DNA from: Ga0077536 sp043744805 | GTDB lineage: Bacteria > Pseudomonadota > Gammaproteobacteria > Ga0077536 | Length of the DNA: 64,000 bases | Direction: 5' to 3' | Assembly (NCBI GenBank): GCA_043744805.1 | Contig: JAYTTZ010000131.1 | Span: forward strand, 8,430 to 72,429 | Shown: positions 32,720-40,585 of the stretch, piece by piece | Layout: every line of letters begins with the position of its first letter | How positions within the stretch are numbered: position 1 is the first letter of the stretch | Notes under the pieces: model-generated | The model's input: only the letters and a program-made list of their open reading frames with translations | Told to the model about the DNA's origin: nothing | Database searches by the model: none | Position numbers and translations under genes: made by a program

Positions 32720-33610
32720 TCAAGTCGGGTGGCGGTGACCCCAGATGCTGCCGTTGGTGTGCAGTTGCGTGCGCCAGGTGCGGTCGTCCACTTCGTTGGC
32801 ACCCCAGCCATACTCCACGCTGAAGCCCGACGGCGACTGCAGGTAGAAGCTCAGCGCCCCGTCGTTGGTGTGGCGGCCGAGCGTGAGTTCGATAGGAACC
32901 TGCTGGTCCTGGCACAGGTACCAGGCCTGACCCACGTCATCGATGGATTCGACCTGCAGCATGAAGTGGTGAAGGCGCTTCGGGAGCTTCATTTCCATGA
33001 AGGCAATCGAATGGTGACGGGCATTGCAGCGCAGGAAGGCCAGGTTGATGTTCGCCTCGATGCCGCGCTCGGGCTGCGGTCGCACCCAGTCGCTGAGTCG
33101 CAGGCCCAGCACGTCGCGGTAGAAGTGGAGGCTGCGATCCAGGCTGTCGACGGTCATGGTGATGTGTCCAAAGCCGAGATCACCGGTCACGAAGCTCGAC
33201 ATCGCCCGTGGGGAGCGAAACGGATTGGCGCGATCAACCAGCGGACCGCAATAAGCTTCGGACTTGACGCCGTTGGGATCCTCGAACTCGATTAGCGCCA
33301 CCACTCGACGGCGATGCAGCGCGCCGCGATCGCCCCGTCGCACGCTGGTGCCGTTGGCTTCGAGCCTCGCGGCCAAGGCATCGAGTGCGGCCGCGTCGGG
33401 CATCTCCCAGCCAAGCAGGCTGAGATCGTCGCGCTCGCCGCGAGTGAGGCAGATGCGCCAGCTGTAGTCGTCCATTCGCAGGTAGGTCAGGTCTTCGACG
33501 GTCTCGGCGCGCAGTCCCAGGATTTCGCTGGCAAACTGCTGCCATCGAGCGGGGTCCGAAACGTCAAGGCCAATGTAGCCCAGTTGCGCGGGGCAACGGA
33601 AATCGCTCAT
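32720..33610 (-). CDS. Type I extradiol ring-cleavage dioxygenase, BphC-like
   Basis: 296 residues in two vicinal-oxygen-chelate halves. Iron ligands of the C-terminal half fit His149 (GFGHI), His215 (RLHHFMLQV) and Glu266 (FSVEYGWG). The acid-base His200 (ARHHSI) and Tyr256 also match 2,3-dihydroxybiphenyl dioxygenases. It would cleave a catechol next to its hydroxyls. The ATG at 33610 follows GAGGGGAGA. It is first in the minus-strand array and is divergent from the TetR gene. No meta-cleavage C-C hydrolase gene follows, an unusual gap in the pathway. Confidence 0.93.
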   Translation of the reverse strand: MSDFRCPAQLGYIGLDVSDPARWQQFASEILGLRAETVEDLTYLRMDDYSWRICLTRGERDDLSLLGWEMPDAAALDALAARLEANGTSVRRGDRGALHRRRVVALIEFEDPNGVKSEAYCGPLVDRANPFRSPRAMSSFVTGDLGFGHITMTVDSLDRSLHFYRDVLGLRLSDWVRPQPERGIEANINLAFLRCNARHHSIAFMEMKLPKRLHHFMLQVESIDDVGQAWYLCQDQQVPIELTLGRHTNDGALSFYLQSPSGFSVEYGWGANEVDDRTWRTQLHTNGSIWGHRHPT

Positions 33611-33736
33611 GGTGTTCTCCCCTCGGTCAGCGAGGCGAGGCTGCCGACGTGCGCCGCTCATCCGGGCTGCCCTCCGTGGAGCGACCCTGGAAATTTTAAT
33701 GCTTGTACGACTCTCCAGCGCGAAGCTAGCACCCGG

Positions 33737-34414
33737 ATGGATACCCAACAATCCCCCATATCAACGAAAAATCGAATCCTCGACGCAGCCGAACGCCTGT
33801 TCGCGGAGTCGGGATACGATGGCGTGTCACTGCGCCAGATCACGAAGGAAGCAGGGGTCGAGCTCGCATTGGCCAACTATCACTTCGGCCCGAAGAGTGC
33901 ACTGTTCGTTGCGGTAGTGCAGCGGCGTGCGGCCGAACTCAACGCCGCGCGGATGGCCCTGTTCGAAGCATTGCCGTCACCTCCGACGCTGGACGGCCTC
34001 ATCGATGCCTTCGCGCGGCCGTTCATGGAGCAGAGCCTGCGCGGCGGACCGGGCTGGAAGAGCTACGCGCGGCTCATCGCGCAGATTTCGACATCGTCCC
34101 GCTGGACCACCGAAGTCATGTCGTCGCAGTTCGACGTAGTGGCGGCGGAGTTCGTGAAACGTGCTGGCCTGGCCCTGCCCGGCGCCGACGTGAAGGATCT
34201 CTACTGGGGTTTCCATTTCATGCTGGGCGCGATGGTGATTGCCTTCGCTGAAACTGGCAGGCTTGAAGTGCTTTCGCGCGGCCGCTGCAAGTCGTCCCAG
34301 CTCGACCGCCTTTACCAGCGCATGGTGCCGTTCCTCGCCGCCGGCTTCGAACGCATCGCACCACCCCGGGCCGCCCCCAAACCAACGCCCAGCAAGCGAG
34401 GAAAGAACCCATGA
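33737..34414 (+). CDS. TetR-family repressor
   Basis: 225 residues. The N-terminal helix-turn-helix reads RILDAAERLFAESGYDGVSLRQITKEAGVELALANYHFGPKSALF, typical of TetR. The C-terminal ligand domain (about 70-205) resembles the CerR/DUF1956 type. It is divergent from the catabolic array with 126 bases between starts, including an AT-rich patch (33690-33702), so it most likely represses the array and itself until a pathway intermediate binds. Its stop overlaps the following SAM-hydrolase-family gene by four bases. Confidence 0.92.
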   Translation: MDTQQSPISTKNRILDAAERLFAESGYDGVSLRQITKEAGVELALANYHFGPKSALFVAVVQRRAAELNAARMALFEALPSPPTLDGLIDAFARPFMEQSLRGGPGWKSYARLIAQISTSSRWTTEVMSSQFDVVAAEFVKRAGLALPGADVKDLYWGFHFMLGAMVIAFAETGRLEVLSRGRCKSSQLDRLYQRMVPFLAAGFERIAPPRAAPKPTPSKRGKNP

Positions 34415-35214
34415 ACGGAGCTTTTGCAGCGTCCGGCGTGATCAGCATCACGACCGATTTCGGCCATCGCGGCGCCTTCGTGGGCACCATGAAAGGCGTG
34501 ATCCTCCGACGCCTGCGCAACGCGCAGATCGTGGATCTCACCCATGAAATCCACGTGCACTGGCCGGCGGAAGCGGGCTTCTGGCTGGAGCGTTCCTATC
34601 GCTATTTCCCTGAAGGCAGCGTGCACCTCGCCGTGGTGGATCCCGGGGTGGGGACGGACCGCAACGTGCTCCTCGCAGTGGGCAACGGGCACGCCTTCCT
34701 GGCCCCCGACAACGGGCTGCTCGCGGGTGTCATCGAGCGCAGCCATGCTCAGGTGTACAAGGTCGACCCGGATCGGCTGCGCGGCTTTGGCATCGACAAG
34801 CTGAGTGCCACGTTCCACGGCCGGGACTTGTTTGCGCCACTGGCGGCGGAACTCGCGGCAGGGAAGATCAACCCAGCGCAGATTGGCACGCTGACCCGCG
34901 ATTACGTGCCCGAACTCACGGACGCGGCCCATCGCCGCGGTGGGGAGATCCACGGCACGGTGATCACCACCGATCACTTCGGCAACCTCATCACCAACAT
35001 CGAGGCCGAGATGCTGGCGCCGCTCAAGGTGCTGGCAGTCCGCGCCGCCGGCCATCGCATTCCCTTTCGCCGCACCTACTGCGACGTTGCGCCCGGCAGC
35101 CTGCTGGCGCTGGTGAATTCCTGCGAGGTACTGGAAATCGCTGCAGCGGAACAGAACGCGTCGGCGCTGATTGGCCTCTCGCGAGGTGGACCGGTGGTGG
35201 TGGAAGTACAGTGA
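34411..35214 (+). CDS. SAM hydroxide adenosyltransferase family protein (DUF62)
   Basis: 267 residues. Family motifs in order: ITTDFGHRGAFVGTMKGVI, VDLTHEIHVH, HLAVVDPGVGTDRN, DNGLLAGVIE, TFHGRDLFAPLAAELA and the C-terminal ITTDHFGNLITNI. Relatives hydrolyse S-adenosylmethionine to adenosine and methionine or, in a few actinobacteria, form 5'-fluoro- or chloro-adenosine. It overlaps the TetR stop (ATGA) and the methyltransferase start (GTGA), so the three genes are co-translated. Hydrolase activity is the default expectation; a halogenating role has no support here. Confidence 0.9.
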   Translation: MNGAFAASGVISITTDFGHRGAFVGTMKGVILRRLRNAQIVDLTHEIHVHWPAEAGFWLERSYRYFPEGSVHLAVVDPGVGTDRNVLLAVGNGHAFLAPDNGLLAGVIERSHAQVYKVDPDRLRGFGIDKLSATFHGRDLFAPLAAELAAGKINPAQIGTLTRDYVPELTDAAHRRGGEIHGTVITTDHFGNLITNIEAEMLAPLKVLAVRAAGHRIPFRRTYCDVAPGSLLALVNSCEVLEIAAAEQNASALIGLSRGGPVVVEVQ

Positions 35215-35828
35215 GTCCGGAAGCCCTGGCGGCCCAGACGGTCGCGCACTATGAGCGCAACGCGGAAGGTTATCGCGACGGCACGCTGGACCACGACGTG
35301 GGCCAGAACATTCGCGCGCTGCTGGACGCGATCGAAGCGCAAGGTCCTTGCACGGTGCTCGACTTTGGCTGCGGGCCCGGGCGTGATCTCAAGGCTTTCA
35401 GCGCCCTGGGCCACCAGGCCATCGGCCTCGACGGTGCCAGCCGCTTCGTGGCGATGGCGCGCGAGTACAGCGGCTGCGAGGTCTGGCAGCAGGACTTCCT
35501 CGCGCTGTCCCTGCCAGCGGCCCGGTTCGATGGCATTTTTGCCAACGCGACCCTGTTCCACGTACCGCGCAGTGCGCTCCCCGGGGTGCTGGCGCAGCTC
35601 CACCAGGCCCTGAAGCCGCGCGGCGTGCTGTTCGCGTCAAACCCCCGCGGCGACGACCGCGAGCAGTTCAGCGGGGCGCGCTACGGTGCCTATTTTTCCT
35701 TGCAGGGCTGGCGGCAGCTGCTGCTGGCCGCCGGCTTCGACGAAATCACGCATTACTTCCGGCCCAGCGACGCGCCACCGGCCGAGCAGCATTGGCTCGC
35801 CAGCGTCTGGCGTCGGCGCGAGGCCTGA
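35211..35828 (+). CDS. Class I SAM-dependent methyltransferase
   Basis: 205 residues, GTG start overlapping the DUF62 gene. The SAM-binding motif VLDFGCGPGRDLKAF is near 46-60, then an acidic post-II residue (IGLDGASRFVAMA) and motif IV region FDGIFANATLFHVPR. It resembles small metabolite methyltransferases such as the Tam/UbiE class. The substrate is unknown. Its end is four bases from the convergent DUF1993 gene. Confidence 0.88.
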   Translation: MSPEALAAQTVAHYERNAEGYRDGTLDHDVGQNIRALLDAIEAQGPCTVLDFGCGPGRDLKAFSALGHQAIGLDGASRFVAMAREYSGCEVWQQDFLALSLPAARFDGIFANATLFHVPRSALPGVLAQLHQALKPRGVLFASNPRGDDREQFSGARYGAYFSLQGWRQLLLAAGFDEITHYFRPSDAPPAEQHWLASVWRRREA

Positions 35829-35832
35829 GTTC

Positions 35833-36333
35833 TCAAAGCTTGCCGAGGAAGTCGAGCTTGCCGATCGGCACGCCGTTGTGGCGGAGCAGGTTGTAAGCCG
35901 TGGCGCCGTGGAAGTAGAAGTTCGGCAGCGCCCACTGCTGCAGGAAATCCGCGCCGTTGAAGCTGAACTCACCGGCCGGCGTCTTGAGTTCGATCCGTCG
36001 CGTGGCGGCCTGTTCGAAAGCGGCCGGGTCGCGGCTGGCCAGGAAGTCGATGGTTCGCGCGAGGCGCGCCTTCAATTCCACGAGGTTCGTTTCCTTGTCT
36101 TCCCAACGCGGCACTTCCTGTCCCGCGAGTCGGGCGGCGCCGCCCTTGGCGAAATCCGTCGTCAGCTGCACCTGGCGGATCAGCGGGAACATGTCCGGGA
36201 ACAGTCGTGCCGCGAGCAGGGCCGAGAAATCGAAGCCCACGGACTCGGCGTGGGTATGCGCCTTGTCGAGCAAGGTGCCCAGGTTGACGAGGCCGCGCGT
36301 GAACACGGGAATGGTCAGGTCGTAGAGGTTCAT
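35833..36333 (-). CDS. DUF1993 protein
   Basis: 166 residues from ATG at 36333. The pattern MNLYDLTIPVFTRGLVNLGTLLDKA, LFPDMFPLIRQVQLTTDFAK, GEFSFNGADFLQQWALPNFYFHGATAYNLLRHNGVPIGKLDFLG is typical of DUF1993, a four-helix DinB-like family without a known reaction. It is a soluble cytosolic protein. It converges with the methyltransferase gene and is followed 19 bases upstream by the Rap1a-like gene on the same strand. Confidence 0.9.
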   Translation of the reverse strand: MNLYDLTIPVFTRGLVNLGTLLDKAHTHAESVGFDFSALLAARLFPDMFPLIRQVQLTTDFAKGGAARLAGQEVPRWEDKETNLVELKARLARTIDFLASRDPAAFEQAATRRIELKTPAGEFSFNGADFLQQWALPNFYFHGATAYNLLRHNGVPIGKLDFLGKL

Positions 36334-36352
36334 GGGACGTCGCTCCAGGCGG

Positions 36353-36691
36353 TCATTCGCATTGGTAGGATTCGATGAAGGCATTGCCCACCAGCATCGC
36401 GGCATTGAAATCCAGTTCTTCGGAATGCCGCTTGAGGTAGTCCAGCAGGGTCGCTCGCAGTTGCACCACGGTCACGCCCTGCGGGATGCAGAACAGTGAC
36501 TTCTGCATGCGCCAGGCTGGCGCCGCGTTGTCGGTGTCCGCGACACCGGCGAGATAGCCAAGGCAGGTGTTGACGTAGTCCGCGCGTTCCGAAGTGCAGC
36601 GGGACACCAGATCGACCCCGTCGAGCAAGTTGGCGTTGGCTAGCAGCGGGGCGCAGAGCAGGGAAGCAAGCAGCGGGAGTCGTCTGGACAT
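36353..36691 (-). CDS. Rap1a/Tai-like exported small protein
   Basis: 112 residues from ATG at 36691. A signal peptide (RRLPLLASLLCAPLLANA) is followed by a small helical domain with paired cysteines (SRCTS, NTCLGYLAGVADT, LFCIPQGVTVVQL, SYQCE). The pattern CxGYxxGVAD plus CIPxGV matches the Rap1a/Tai family, whose founders are periplasmic immunity proteins against type VI secretion amidases. No amidase effector or type VI gene is in this window, so an immunity role is unproven; many orphans of this family exist. Confidence 0.75.
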   Translation of the reverse strand: MSRRLPLLASLLCAPLLANANLLDGVDLVSRCTSERADYVNTCLGYLAGVADTDNAAPAWRMQKSLFCIPQGVTVVQLRATLLDYLKRHSEELDFNAAMLVGNAFIESYQCE

Positions 36692-36789
36692 CGGGTTCGG
36701 CGGGTACTCTGGACGCGGTCGGGAAACGGCCCGTCTAGTCTCAAGCCCGCCCCCGATCCGGTCAATCGCCGCGAGGCCCGCCACCAGCA

Positions 36790-36811
36790 GCGGCCGACGG
36801 GCCGCGTTTTT
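36790..36811 (+). terminator. Terminator-like hairpin on the plus strand
   Basis: Stem GCGGCC/GGCCGC (36790-36805, loop GACG) is followed by GTTTTT. The signal reads on the plus strand, but both flanking genes are on the minus strand. It would stop antisense transcripts entering the chemoreceptor gene. On the minus strand the stem has no T-tract. Confidence 0.5.
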
Positions 36812-38439
36812 CACGCAGATTTGAACAGGTTGAGTGTTTCAGCCATCCGCTGGGTCAGGCCGCGCAGTTCCTCGGCCGTCCGGTGGGAGGCCTCTGCCGC
36901 TGCTGACGTTTCAATCATGTTGTTGTGCATTTTCATGACCGTCTGTTGCACGGTGGAAGTAACGTTGCGCTGCTCGTCGGTAGCACCGGCAATCTCCGCG
37001 TTGAGGCGGCGATTCTCGTCCACGGCCACGCCGATTGCGGACAGCGCAGACTCTGCCTGGTTGGCGGTATCGGCCGTGGAGACGGCCTGTTGGCGGCTCT
37101 GTTCCATGGACGTCGACACACGGCGGATGGCAGTCTGCAGGGCATCGATCATCTTGTGGATTTCTTCGGTCGATTCGCCCGTGCGCTGGGCCAGGGTGCG
37201 TACTTCATCGGCGACCACCGCAAATCCACGGCCCTGGTCACCGGCGCGTGCGGCTTCGATGGCGGCGTTCAGCGCCAGCAGGTTGGTCTGCTCCGCGATG
37301 GCCCGGATGACCTCGAGCACCCGGCCGATATCGGTGCTGTTGCGTTCGAGGTTGAGGATGGCGTTGGTCGCGTCCTGCATGTCGGCGGCCAGCCCCGAAA
37401 TGGAATTCATCACCGTGCCGATGACGCTGCGGCCATGCACCGCCCGTTCCTGGGAGCGATCAGACGCCGTGTTGGCCACCGAGGTGGTGTCGGCGATGGA
37501 CTGCGCGCTGCTGGCGAGTTCATTGATGGCGGTCGCGATGTGGTCGGTTTCATGCTGCTCCCGGTCAATGTTCGCACTGACCGATCTCGTAGCCTGGGAG
37601 AGCTGGCCGCTGGCGACCGCGACGTCTGCACTCAGCGCGCTTATCGACCCGATCGTCACCCGGAGCCTGCCCACGAAGGCATTGAAACCGGCCGCGAGCT
37701 CGCCCACTTCGTCCTTGGAATCGATGTCGAGGCGGGCGTCGAGGTTACCCTCGGACAGCGCGAATTTCTTCAAGTGTTCGGCCACTTCGGCGATGGGCCG
37801 TGCGACGGTCCGCGAGAGCAGTGAGGTCAGCAGGACGCTGACGATGACTCCGGCCACGACGGTGGCGATGAGGATGCGCGAAACCATGGACTGGAGCTCG
37901 CTGATGGCTTCGGACTGGCCTTCGATGGCGCGGTCGCCCAGCGCTTCGAGTTCGGTCAGGACGGCCAGGGCGTTGTCCACGCCCTGGCTGAAAACATCGC
38001 GCTGCGTGCCGAGGACTTCGGGTGTGGCGAGTGGGTCCTTGATGGCCGACAGGAGGGAGTCCCTTGCAGCCCCCAGCGTGGCAGCCGCGCTCGCCAGTCG
38101 CTGGCGCGCTTCCATCGGCAGCAGTTCGGATTTCACTACGCGGTCCAGGCCGGCCTTGACCTGTACTTTGGTCTTGGCCAATTCACTCGACTGGAAAGTG
38201 AGGTCGGCGCCGGGCTGCAGCGCCTGGAAAACCTCGATGGCGTCTCTTTCGATGGCAATCTGGGCTTCCATCATACCGTCCGCCGTGTCCCAGGCTGGAC
38301 CCGTGATGTAGGCCAGCTTTTGCACGAGCTGTTCCTTGGCGTACCAGCCGACGCCGCCGGTGATCACGATGAGGCCGCAGAGCAGCCCGAAGGCAAGGCC
38401 AAGCTTGGTGCCAAGACGCATTGAATTGAACCAGGACAT
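36811..38439 (-). CDS. Methyl-accepting chemotaxis protein
   Basis: 542 residues from ATG at 38439, preceded by GAGAGG. Membrane helix 1 (about 10-32), a periplasmic four-helix sensor (about 33-190), helix 2 (about 190-210), a HAMP domain (about 212-265) and the cytoplasmic signalling hairpin. The hallmark tip EQTNLLALNAAIEAARAGDQGRGFAVVADEVRTLAQRT is present. It would feed a CheA/CheW array; the ligand is unknown. The C-terminus lacks a CheR-binding pentapeptide. Two tandem copies of ATGTAAAA lie in the upstream region. Confidence 0.94.
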   Translation of the reverse strand: MSWFNSMRLGTKLGLAFGLLCGLIVITGGVGWYAKEQLVQKLAYITGPAWDTADGMMEAQIAIERDAIEVFQALQPGADLTFQSSELAKTKVQVKAGLDRVVKSELLPMEARQRLASAAATLGAARDSLLSAIKDPLATPEVLGTQRDVFSQGVDNALAVLTELEALGDRAIEGQSEAISELQSMVSRILIATVVAGVIVSVLLTSLLSRTVARPIAEVAEHLKKFALSEGNLDARLDIDSKDEVGELAAGFNAFVGRLRVTIGSISALSADVAVASGQLSQATRSVSANIDREQHETDHIATAINELASSAQSIADTTSVANTASDRSQERAVHGRSVIGTVMNSISGLAADMQDATNAILNLERNSTDIGRVLEVIRAIAEQTNLLALNAAIEAARAGDQGRGFAVVADEVRTLAQRTGESTEEIHKMIDALQTAIRRVSTSMEQSRQQAVSTADTANQAESALSAIGVAVDENRRLNAEIAGATDEQRNVTSTVQQTVMKMHNNMIETSAAAEASHRTAEELRGLTQRMAETLNLFKSA

Positions 38440-38571
38440 GGGCAACCTCTCATCGCGCACAGGCACGCACAGTTTTACATTTTTACATTCGATTCCCTTA
38501 GCGGCGCCCGGCGGGGAATCCTTGACTGCATGCGGTCGTGGCGATTGGGTAGGTCCAGGCTGGTGGGCGAA

Positions 38572-39139
38572 TCAGTCCTCGAAGTGCGGTGTCCGGTGTT
38601 CGCCCAGGGCGGCGATGGCCTCGGCGACGTCCGGTGCAAAGAGGAGGGCGGCGTTGCGCGCGGCGACGAACTCGAGGCCCTCGCCAACGGGGTGGTCACG
38701 GCTGTAGTTAAGCGTTTCCTTGGTCCCCCTCAGCGCCAGGGGGGATTTGGCGGCAAGCTGTCGCGCAACGTCGAGCGCGTGGGCGCGCAGGCTCTCGAGG
38801 TCGGGCAGCACCGCGTTGAGGAAGCCGCGGCGCTCAGCTTCCGCCGTTTCGAACCGACGCCCGGTCATCGCAAGTTCACGCGCGATCCCATCCCCGATAA
38901 GGCGCGGCAAGCGCTGCAGGGTGCCAAGATCCGCGATGATGCCGACGTCGATCTCCTTCACTGAGAAATAGGCATCGCTGGCGGCGAAGCGGATCCGGCA
39001 GCGTGTCCACGGCGCGCATCACGTCGGCCAGCTCTTCCCACATTTCCTGATTGAACGCATTGGCGCGTTCGGGGCGGTTGAACTCGACGTGGGCGATGCC
39101 GTCGGCCAGGGTGGCGATGAGCGTTGAGTACTCATTCAT
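38572..39139 (-). pseudogene. Enoyl-CoA hydratase/isomerase, inactivated by an internal deletion
   Basis: The N-terminal piece (ATG at 39139, EYSTLIATLADGIAHVEFNRP, up to VDTLPD) is a good crotonase start. The C-terminal piece resumes in another frame at IRFAASDAYFSVKEIDVGIIADLG and runs to RTPHFED with stop at 38572. Together they make about 568 bases against roughly 800 for an intact gene. The missing middle contains the oxyanion-hole segments, so the product cannot be active. The junction lies near 39000. The start overlaps the Zur-like gene end by eight bases, so it was once coupled to it. Confidence 0.85.
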
Positions 39140-39650
39140 GCAGGGTGCCTTGTTCGGTTTGTTGGCAATCGCGACACTCGCCCGCCACTTCGATGGTTTC
39201 GCGGACCACCTTGAAATGGAGTCGTCGCGCACACTCGTCGACGTATGCCGACAGTTGGGGAGCTGCCAGTTCCGCGACGGTCCCGCATTGGGTGCAGATG
39301 AGGAACTGGCTGACGTGGCCTTCAAGGGGTTCGCCGCAGCCGATATAGGCATTGAGTGAAGTGAGCCGATGGATAAGGCCGGCTTCGAGCAGGAAATCGA
39401 GCGCGCGGTACACCGTGGGCGGCGCGGCCTGTGCGCGTTCCTGGCCGAGCAACGCCAGCAGGTCGTAAGCCTTGACCGGCAAATGGCTGGCCCAGATGAG
39501 TTCCAGTACGCGGCGCCGCAGCGGGGTGAGGCGGCGGCCGCTCGCGGCGCAGGCGCGCTCAGCCTTGGCGAGCGCGGTTTCCACGCAATGGCCGTGGTCG
39601 TGGCTGCGGGCCGCGAAGCTCTTGAGGACGGTGGGTCGGGTGCTCGGCAT
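39132..39650 (-). CDS. zur: Fur-family regulator, Zur-like
   Basis: 172 residues. A winged-helix N-terminal domain (LTPLRRRVLELIWASHLPVKAYDLLALL, PTVYRALDFLLEAGLIHRL) is followed by the dimer domain with HVSQFLICTQCG and the C-terminal pair CRDC, which together give the structural zinc CxxC...CxxC set. An N-terminal HDHGHC segment adds metal ligands. The Zur assignment rests on the divergent ZIP transporter and the inverted repeat between them rather than on a specific residue. Fur or Mur roles cannot be fully excluded. Confidence 0.85.
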   Translation of the reverse strand: MPSTRPTVLKSFAARSHDHGHCVETALAKAERACAASGRRLTPLRRRVLELIWASHLPVKAYDLLALLGQERAQAAPPTVYRALDFLLEAGLIHRLTSLNAYIGCGEPLEGHVSQFLICTQCGTVAELAAPQLSAYVDECARRLHFKVVRETIEVAGECRDCQQTEQGTLHE

Positions 39651-39671
39651 GGGTGGGTCTACTTTCGCACT

Positions 39672-39684
39672 GTTACTGTGTAAC
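39672..39684. promoter_or_regulatory. Candidate Zur operator
   Basis: GTTACTGTGTAAC is an inverted repeat (GTTAC/GTAAC with a 3-base centre) in the gap between the Zur-like gene start (39650) and the ZIP gene. Its TGTTAC...GTAAC form is like Fur-family boxes of Proteobacteria. Confidence 0.55.
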
Positions 39685-39697
39685 GTCAGTGTTTAGT

Positions 39698-40537
39698 ATG
39701 GCGTGTCCGTCGTCGCAACTCACGCGACGCGCCGTCGCGGAACCCCTGATGACCACGCCCGACCCGCATCTGCTCTACTGGATTCTCGGCTTCACCCTGT
39801 TGGGAGCGGTGCTGAGCCTTGCTGCGGGCGGTGCCTACCTGCTGTTGCCACCGCACTGGCGGGAAAAAACCGTAGCACACCTCATCAGCCTCGCGACCGG
39901 CACCTTGCTGGCCGTGGCGTTCATCGATCTCCTGCCCGAAGCGGTGGAGCACAGCAAGGATGGCCACCCCGAGCGCGTGTTCGGGACGGTGCTCGCCGGG
40001 ATCTTCGTGTTCTTCCTGCTGGAAAAGACGCTCATCTGGCGCCATGCGCACCAGGTCGATTCCCACGGCCACGCCCACCCTAACGGCCTGCGCACCGCAG
40101 GGGCGCTGGTGATGGTGGGCGACACCTTCCACAACTTTCTCGACGGGATCCTGCTCACCGCCACTTTCATCGCCGATCCGGCGCTGGGCATGGTGACCGG
40201 CCTGGCCATCGTGGCCCATGAAATCCCGCAGGAAGTGGGTGACTTCGCGATCATGCTCGAAGGCGGTTACTCGCGCTGGCAGACCTTCGGCCTGAATGCC
40301 ATCGCGAGCCTTGCGATGGTGGTGGGTGCGCTGCTCGCGTGGTGGCAGTTGCCGTTGCTGGAAGGCCATCTTGCCTACGTGCTCGCGTTCACTGCGGCAA
40401 GCTTCATCTACATCGCCATCGCCGACCTCATCCCGAGCCTCCACCGTGGCGTCACCGCACGTGAGACTTTCGCGCAGGTGTTCTGGATCGGCGTTGGCGT
40501 GGCGCTGGTGTCGATGATCCAGCACCAGCACGGCTAA
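39698..40537 (+). CDS. ZIP-family metal transporter
   Basis: 279 residues from ATG at 39698, or 262 from ATG at 39749; the second fits known N-termini better. About seven or eight membrane helices with a His-rich loop (WRHAHQVDSHGHAHPNG) between helices 3 and 4. The two metal-site helices carry HNFLDGILL and HEIPQEVGDFAIML, the ZIP binuclear centre. It would take up zinc or a related divalent metal into the cytoplasm. It is divergent from the Zur-like gene with an operator-like repeat between, so it should be induced when zinc is scarce. Confidence 0.93.
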   Translation: MACPSSQLTRRAVAEPLMTTPDPHLLYWILGFTLLGAVLSLAAGGAYLLLPPHWREKTVAHLISLATGTLLAVAFIDLLPEAVEHSKDGHPERVFGTVLAGIFVFFLLEKTLIWRHAHQVDSHGHAHPNGLRTAGALVMVGDTFHNFLDGILLTATFIADPALGMVTGLAIVAHEIPQEVGDFAIMLEGGYSRWQTFGLNAIASLAMVVGALLAWWQLPLLEGHLAYVLAFTAASFIYIAIADLIPSLHRGVTARETFAQVFWIGVGVALVSMIQHQHG

Positions 40538-40585
40538 GGTGGGCCCTGGCCTGCAACGCTCAAGTCGCCCTTCCGGAGGCCACGC

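Noticed and set aside
34411..35214. A fluorinase or chlorinase
   Set aside because: The family includes such enzymes, but the halide-binding loop features cannot be confirmed by eye and most members hydrolyse SAM.
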